Below are positions 6,087 to 8,891 of a stretch of DNA of 8,891 nt, piece by piece; position 1 is the stretch's first letter, and the number at the start of each line of letters is the position of its first letter. Below the pieces are notes generated by a model. That model saw only the letters and a program-made list of their open reading frames with translations, had not been told where the DNA came from and did no database searches. The stretch is from Prevotellaceae bacterium UBA1716 (GTDB lineage: Bacteria > Bacteroidota > Bacteroidia > Bacteroidales > Bacteroidaceae), in the NCBI GenBank assembly GCA_002317225.1, contig DCIW01000222.1, positions 1 through 8,891 on the forward strand. The letters are read 5' to 3'. The translations under genes and the position numbers were made by a program.

Positions 6087-8891
6087 TTAAAATGTAACAT
6101 TAAGACTCATAGTGTAGCTGCGTGGCGTCTTCAGCGTGGTGTTGCCACCGATAGGACTGTTGGCTTCGGGATCCACTCCGAGATCGTTGCGAACCCATGT
6201 GAGGAGGTTGTTAGCCTGAACACGGAGGCGCAGAGATTCGATGCTCAATCGCTGACAGACGGTCTTTGGGAATTCGTATCCAAGAACTACGTTTCGCAGT
6301 TTCAGATAATCGGCAGGAACCACATTTGCGTCCATATATTGATATGAACCTACCACGTTTGTTCCGCCCGCATATCCGTTTCCTGGAATCTGATTGTCGG
6401 TCGTAGTCCAGTATTTCAGATAGCTCGAAGGAATGGCTTCGACCGCATCATGAACCAAATATCCATACTGCGAACCATCAGAAGTCCAGTCTTCGCTTCT
6501 GGCACGCATCACATGACCACCATAGAACGAGAACATGGCAGCAAGCGAGAAGCCTTTCCATGTCAGTTCGGGCGAGAACGAAACGGCTGTCTTTGGGTCG
6601 AGACTTCCACTATACACTACATCTGCTGGTGTGAAATCCTCACCATTGATGTCCGAATAATGTACTTCGCCCTGAGCATCCTTCCAACCGAAATACTGAA
6701 TGCCGGCTTTTTCCTTTATACCCATATACTGATATGAGAAGAGAGAGTGGATAGGATAACCCTGATGGAGAGTCCACGACTCAAGAGCCTCGGCACCAGT
6801 GGTTGGTTCGTGGTTCACGCTGGTTACCTTATTCTTATTGTAACTAAATGACAATGAAGCATTAATGCCTAACTGATCGCGAGTCTTTGCTCTGAGAATC
6901 TCACCGTTGAGTTGGAGTTCGACACCTGTGTTGAGTGCCTTACCATTATTGATAGTGAGCGAAGTCCAACCAGTAGTAGGGTCGAGGTCGGTAGTGGTGA
7001 GAAGGTCCGAACCAGCCTTGCGATACCAGTCGAACGAACCATTGATACGACCCATGAAGAGTGAGAAGTCTGTTCCGATATTGAACGAAGCAGTCTTTTC
7101 CCAACGCAACTGGTCGTTAGGAGGAGTATTGAGACTTGCCACACGCATTCCGTTCATCTCATTCACTCCGACCGTTGCTGTGAGGTAACTTGACACGCTC
7201 TGGTCAATATTACCCGTAAGACCATAGCTGGCACGCAGTTTCAACGCATCAATCCACATAATGTTCTGCATCCATTTCTCCTGTTCCAAATTCCATCCGA
7301 GACCAACAGACCACAGAGGACGACCACGGAATTTAGGGTCGGCACCGAAAAGGTCGGTCTTGTCGATACGATAAGAAAGCGTAGCACTGTATCGATGGTC
7401 GTAAGTGTAACTGCCGTTGAAGTAGATGGAATAGAAACGGTGAAGCACATCGCTCGAAAGGTAATCATTACCATCAGGAGCACCATAAGCAGAATAGTTG
7501 TTTCCGAGAGCCGAAATGGTACCATCGTAGTCCTTGAGAAGACCGAGGTTGGATGTTCCCATGTTGTTGGTCTGCGAAATATCATCATAACCGATGAAGG
7601 TGTAACCATTTGACTTATAATGAGTCTGACGATATTCAAAACCGAGAAGTGCCTCTACGTTGTGCTTCTCTGCAAACTCATGACTATAATCAGTCTGAGT
7701 ACGGAAAGTGTAGTATGCACCCTCAGCATTGCGGCTCTTCAGCATACCACCATCAGGCAGCATGTGAACGCCCGAATCATTTGTATAGAGATTGTACAGA
7801 TGACGCATATCGTAGGAATCTGCCTCATAGTACGACTGACTCTTCGAATATATATCCTCATACTGGAACTGACCACCCAGTGTCCATCCCGGCAAGATAG
7901 TTGCCTTAGCATGAACATACGAACGTACATTGGTTTCGCGAGCGTTGGTGAAGTTGCGGTTTAACTCATCATTAATATTATACGCTTCCGACTTCAGACC
8001 GTAGATATTGTTGATAAGCGACTGCTCACTGAGCCATGTTCCGGCCTCCATATCAGCAAGCGAACCATCACTGTTGTACATGGAGAGGTATGGAGCAAAC
8101 GAATTGATACCGTTCCATTCCGAAGAGATATGCGTTTTGGTGCGCTGATTGATGAGGTTGACACCAAATTCAAGTCCAAGCCATTTTGCTACATTCACAT
8201 CGCCTCGATAACTGAAGGACAGGGTATTGTCATGTTCCTTCACACGACCGAGATTGTCACCTTTATAATTGAATACAATGCTCGAATTCAAGTACTTACC
8301 TTTGTTGCGGAGAGCGAGATTATATTGCTGTGTGATCTGCTGACGCTCCATCACATCCTGCCATTCGCGTCGGTAGTCGTTCTTTCCGAGAAGGTCGAGT
8401 TGGGAATTCAGATCAGTAGTGGAGAGGTTGCCGTTGTAGTTTTCGAGCAACAGACGGACGATAGGACTTATGCTCAGCGGATTGCGCTTGTATGTGCTCT
8501 GGAGGTTGTTGAATGCAGTAGGCGAAGGATTGTTCTTCACATAAATGAAGTTGTACTTCTCCAATTCGATGAGTTCGGCTGCATTTGCCCATTTCATGTA
8601 TGAATAGTCGTTCTTCTCGCTGATATTCAGGTCGGCACTGAAGTCTATCTCCAGTTTGTCGGTCTTGGCACGCTTCGTGGTGACTACTATCACACCATTG
8701 CTGGCACGCGCTCCATAGATACTTGCAGCGGCGGCATCCTTGAGCACGGTGATATTCTCAATGTTATACGGATTGACACTGTTGAGACCACCTTCGATAG
8801 GCAGACCATCCACCACGATAAGAGGACTTGTCTTTGCATTGAACGAACCAGCACCGCGAATAGTGATGGCACTTTCGCCACCATCGTTCAT
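6087..8891 (-). CDS. SusC/RagA-family TonB-dependent outer-membrane transporter, 5' end outside window
   Basis: The frame runs in from the right edge and gives 934 C-terminal residues. The Met at the edge is internal. The visible part starts inside the plug domain: TIRGAGSFN, PLIVVDGLP and the SusC signature NITVLKDAAAASIYGARASN, then GVIVVTTKRAK (visible residues 10-76). The remaining roughly 850 residues have the alternating aromatic strand pattern of a 22-stranded beta barrel, with typical late motifs such as FSPELTWKGFSLAAMFSFYGG and LRLRVQANNLLTW. The protein ends in Phe, as outer-membrane barrels usually do. Full-length relatives are about 1000-1100 residues, so the signal peptide, carboxypeptidase-like N-terminal domain, TonB box and early plug are missing here. 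It should import a bulky ligand using TonB energy with the SusD-like lid. No internal stop or frameshift was seen. Confidence 0.97.
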   Translation of the reverse strand: MNDGGESAITIRGAGSFNAKTSPLIVVDGLPIEGGLNSVNPYNIENITVLKDAAAASIYGARASNGVIVVTTKRAKTDKLEIDFSADLNISEKNDYSYMKWANAAELIELEKYNFIYVKNNPSPTAFNNLQSTYKRNPLSISPIVRLLLENYNGNLSTTDLNSQLDLLGKNDYRREWQDVMERQQITQQYNLALRNKGKYLNSSIVFNYKGDNLGRVKEHDNTLSFSYRGDVNVAKWLGLEFGVNLINQRTKTHISSEWNGINSFAPYLSMYNSDGSLADMEAGTWLSEQSLINNIYGLKSEAYNINDELNRNFTNARETNVRSYVHAKATILPGWTLGGQFQYEDIYSKSQSYYEADSYDMRHLYNLYTNDSGVHMLPDGGMLKSRNAEGAYYTFRTQTDYSHEFAEKHNVEALLGFEYRQTHYKSNGYTFIGYDDISQTNNMGTSNLGLLKDYDGTISALGNNYSAYGAPDGNDYLSSDVLHRFYSIYFNGSYTYDHRYSATLSYRIDKTDLFGADPKFRGRPLWSVGLGWNLEQEKWMQNIMWIDALKLRASYGLTGNIDQSVSSYLTATVGVNEMNGMRVASLNTPPNDQLRWEKTASFNIGTDFSLFMGRINGSFDWYRKAGSDLLTTTDLDPTTGWTSLTINNGKALNTGVELQLNGEILRAKTRDQLGINASLSFSYNKNKVTSVNHEPTTGAEALESWTLHQGYPIHSLFSYQYMGIKEKAGIQYFGWKDAQGEVHYSDINGEDFTPADVVYSGSLDPKTAVSFSPELTWKGFSLAAMFSFYGGHVMRARSEDWTSDGSQYGYLVHDAVEAIPSSYLKYWTTTDNQIPGNGYAGGTNVVGSYQYMDANVVPADYLKLRNVVLGYEFPKTVCQRLSIESLRLRVQANNLLTWVRNDLGVDPEANSPIGGNTTLKTPRSYTMSLNVTF

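Noticed and set aside
8130..8603. A 157-codon open frame on the plus strand
   Set aside because: It is antisense to the SusC-like barrel region; no start signals or domain were seen.
8889..8891. ATG at the right edge as the start of the SusC-like gene
   Set aside because: The residues immediately after it are mid-plug sequence (GESAITIRGAGSFN). The signal peptide, carboxypeptidase-like domain and TonB box must lie upstream, so this Met is internal.
1..8891. CRISPR array, insertion sequence or tRNA genes
   Set aside because: No regularly spaced repeats, transposase-like frames, terminal inverted repeats or tRNA cloverleaf were found on either strand; nearly all bases are accounted for by four long genes.

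Overview
The window looks like the chromosome of a member of the Bacteroidota, most likely Bacteroidales (Prevotella/Bacteroides-like). It carries a SusC-type TonB-dependent transporter followed by a SusD-type lipoprotein, lipoproteins with a K-D-E surface-export signature, and a TTTG / TAnnTTTG promoter of the kind read by the Bacteroides primary sigma factor. All four supported genes lie on the minus strand, so transcription runs from the right edge to the left edge. The window is almost fully coding. The only sizeable intergenic gap is 3597-3818 (222 bases), and no RNA gene, insertion sequence, CRISPR array or origin was seen.

Right part (8891 to about 3713): a compact nutrient-uptake operon. 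The SusC-like outer-membrane channel is cut by the window edge inside its plug domain. A SusD-like lipoprotein follows 10 bases after it, and a 286-residue lipoprotein of unknown function follows 17 bases after SusD. A strong 14-bp hairpin at 3713-3748 closes the unit. SusC and SusD together should form a lidded outer-membrane importer for a large ligand. The third protein sits where many Sus-like loci encode a surface ligand-binding protein. It appears to be made of two diverged copies of one domain. No glycosidase, lyase, peptidase or regulator lies in the window, so the substrate cannot be named.

Left part (3660 to 1): after the terminator a near-consensus promoter and an unusually good Shine-Dalgarno sequence drive a very large gene running off the left edge, of which 1198 codons are visible. 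It encodes a DUF4011-type superfamily 1 helicase: an N-terminal strand-rich region, a transglutaminase-like Cys-His-Asp segment, the DUF4011 signature, a Walker A motif, a long helical insertion and the conserved MSP-SVAQY motif. Walker B, the remaining helicase motifs and any C-terminal nuclease lie beyond the window. Related large DUF4011 helicases have been linked to anti-phage defence, so this is the most interesting gene here.

Main open points: a possible single-base frameshift at the 3' end of the third operon gene, the role of the protease-like segment in the helicase, and the identity of the imported ligand.
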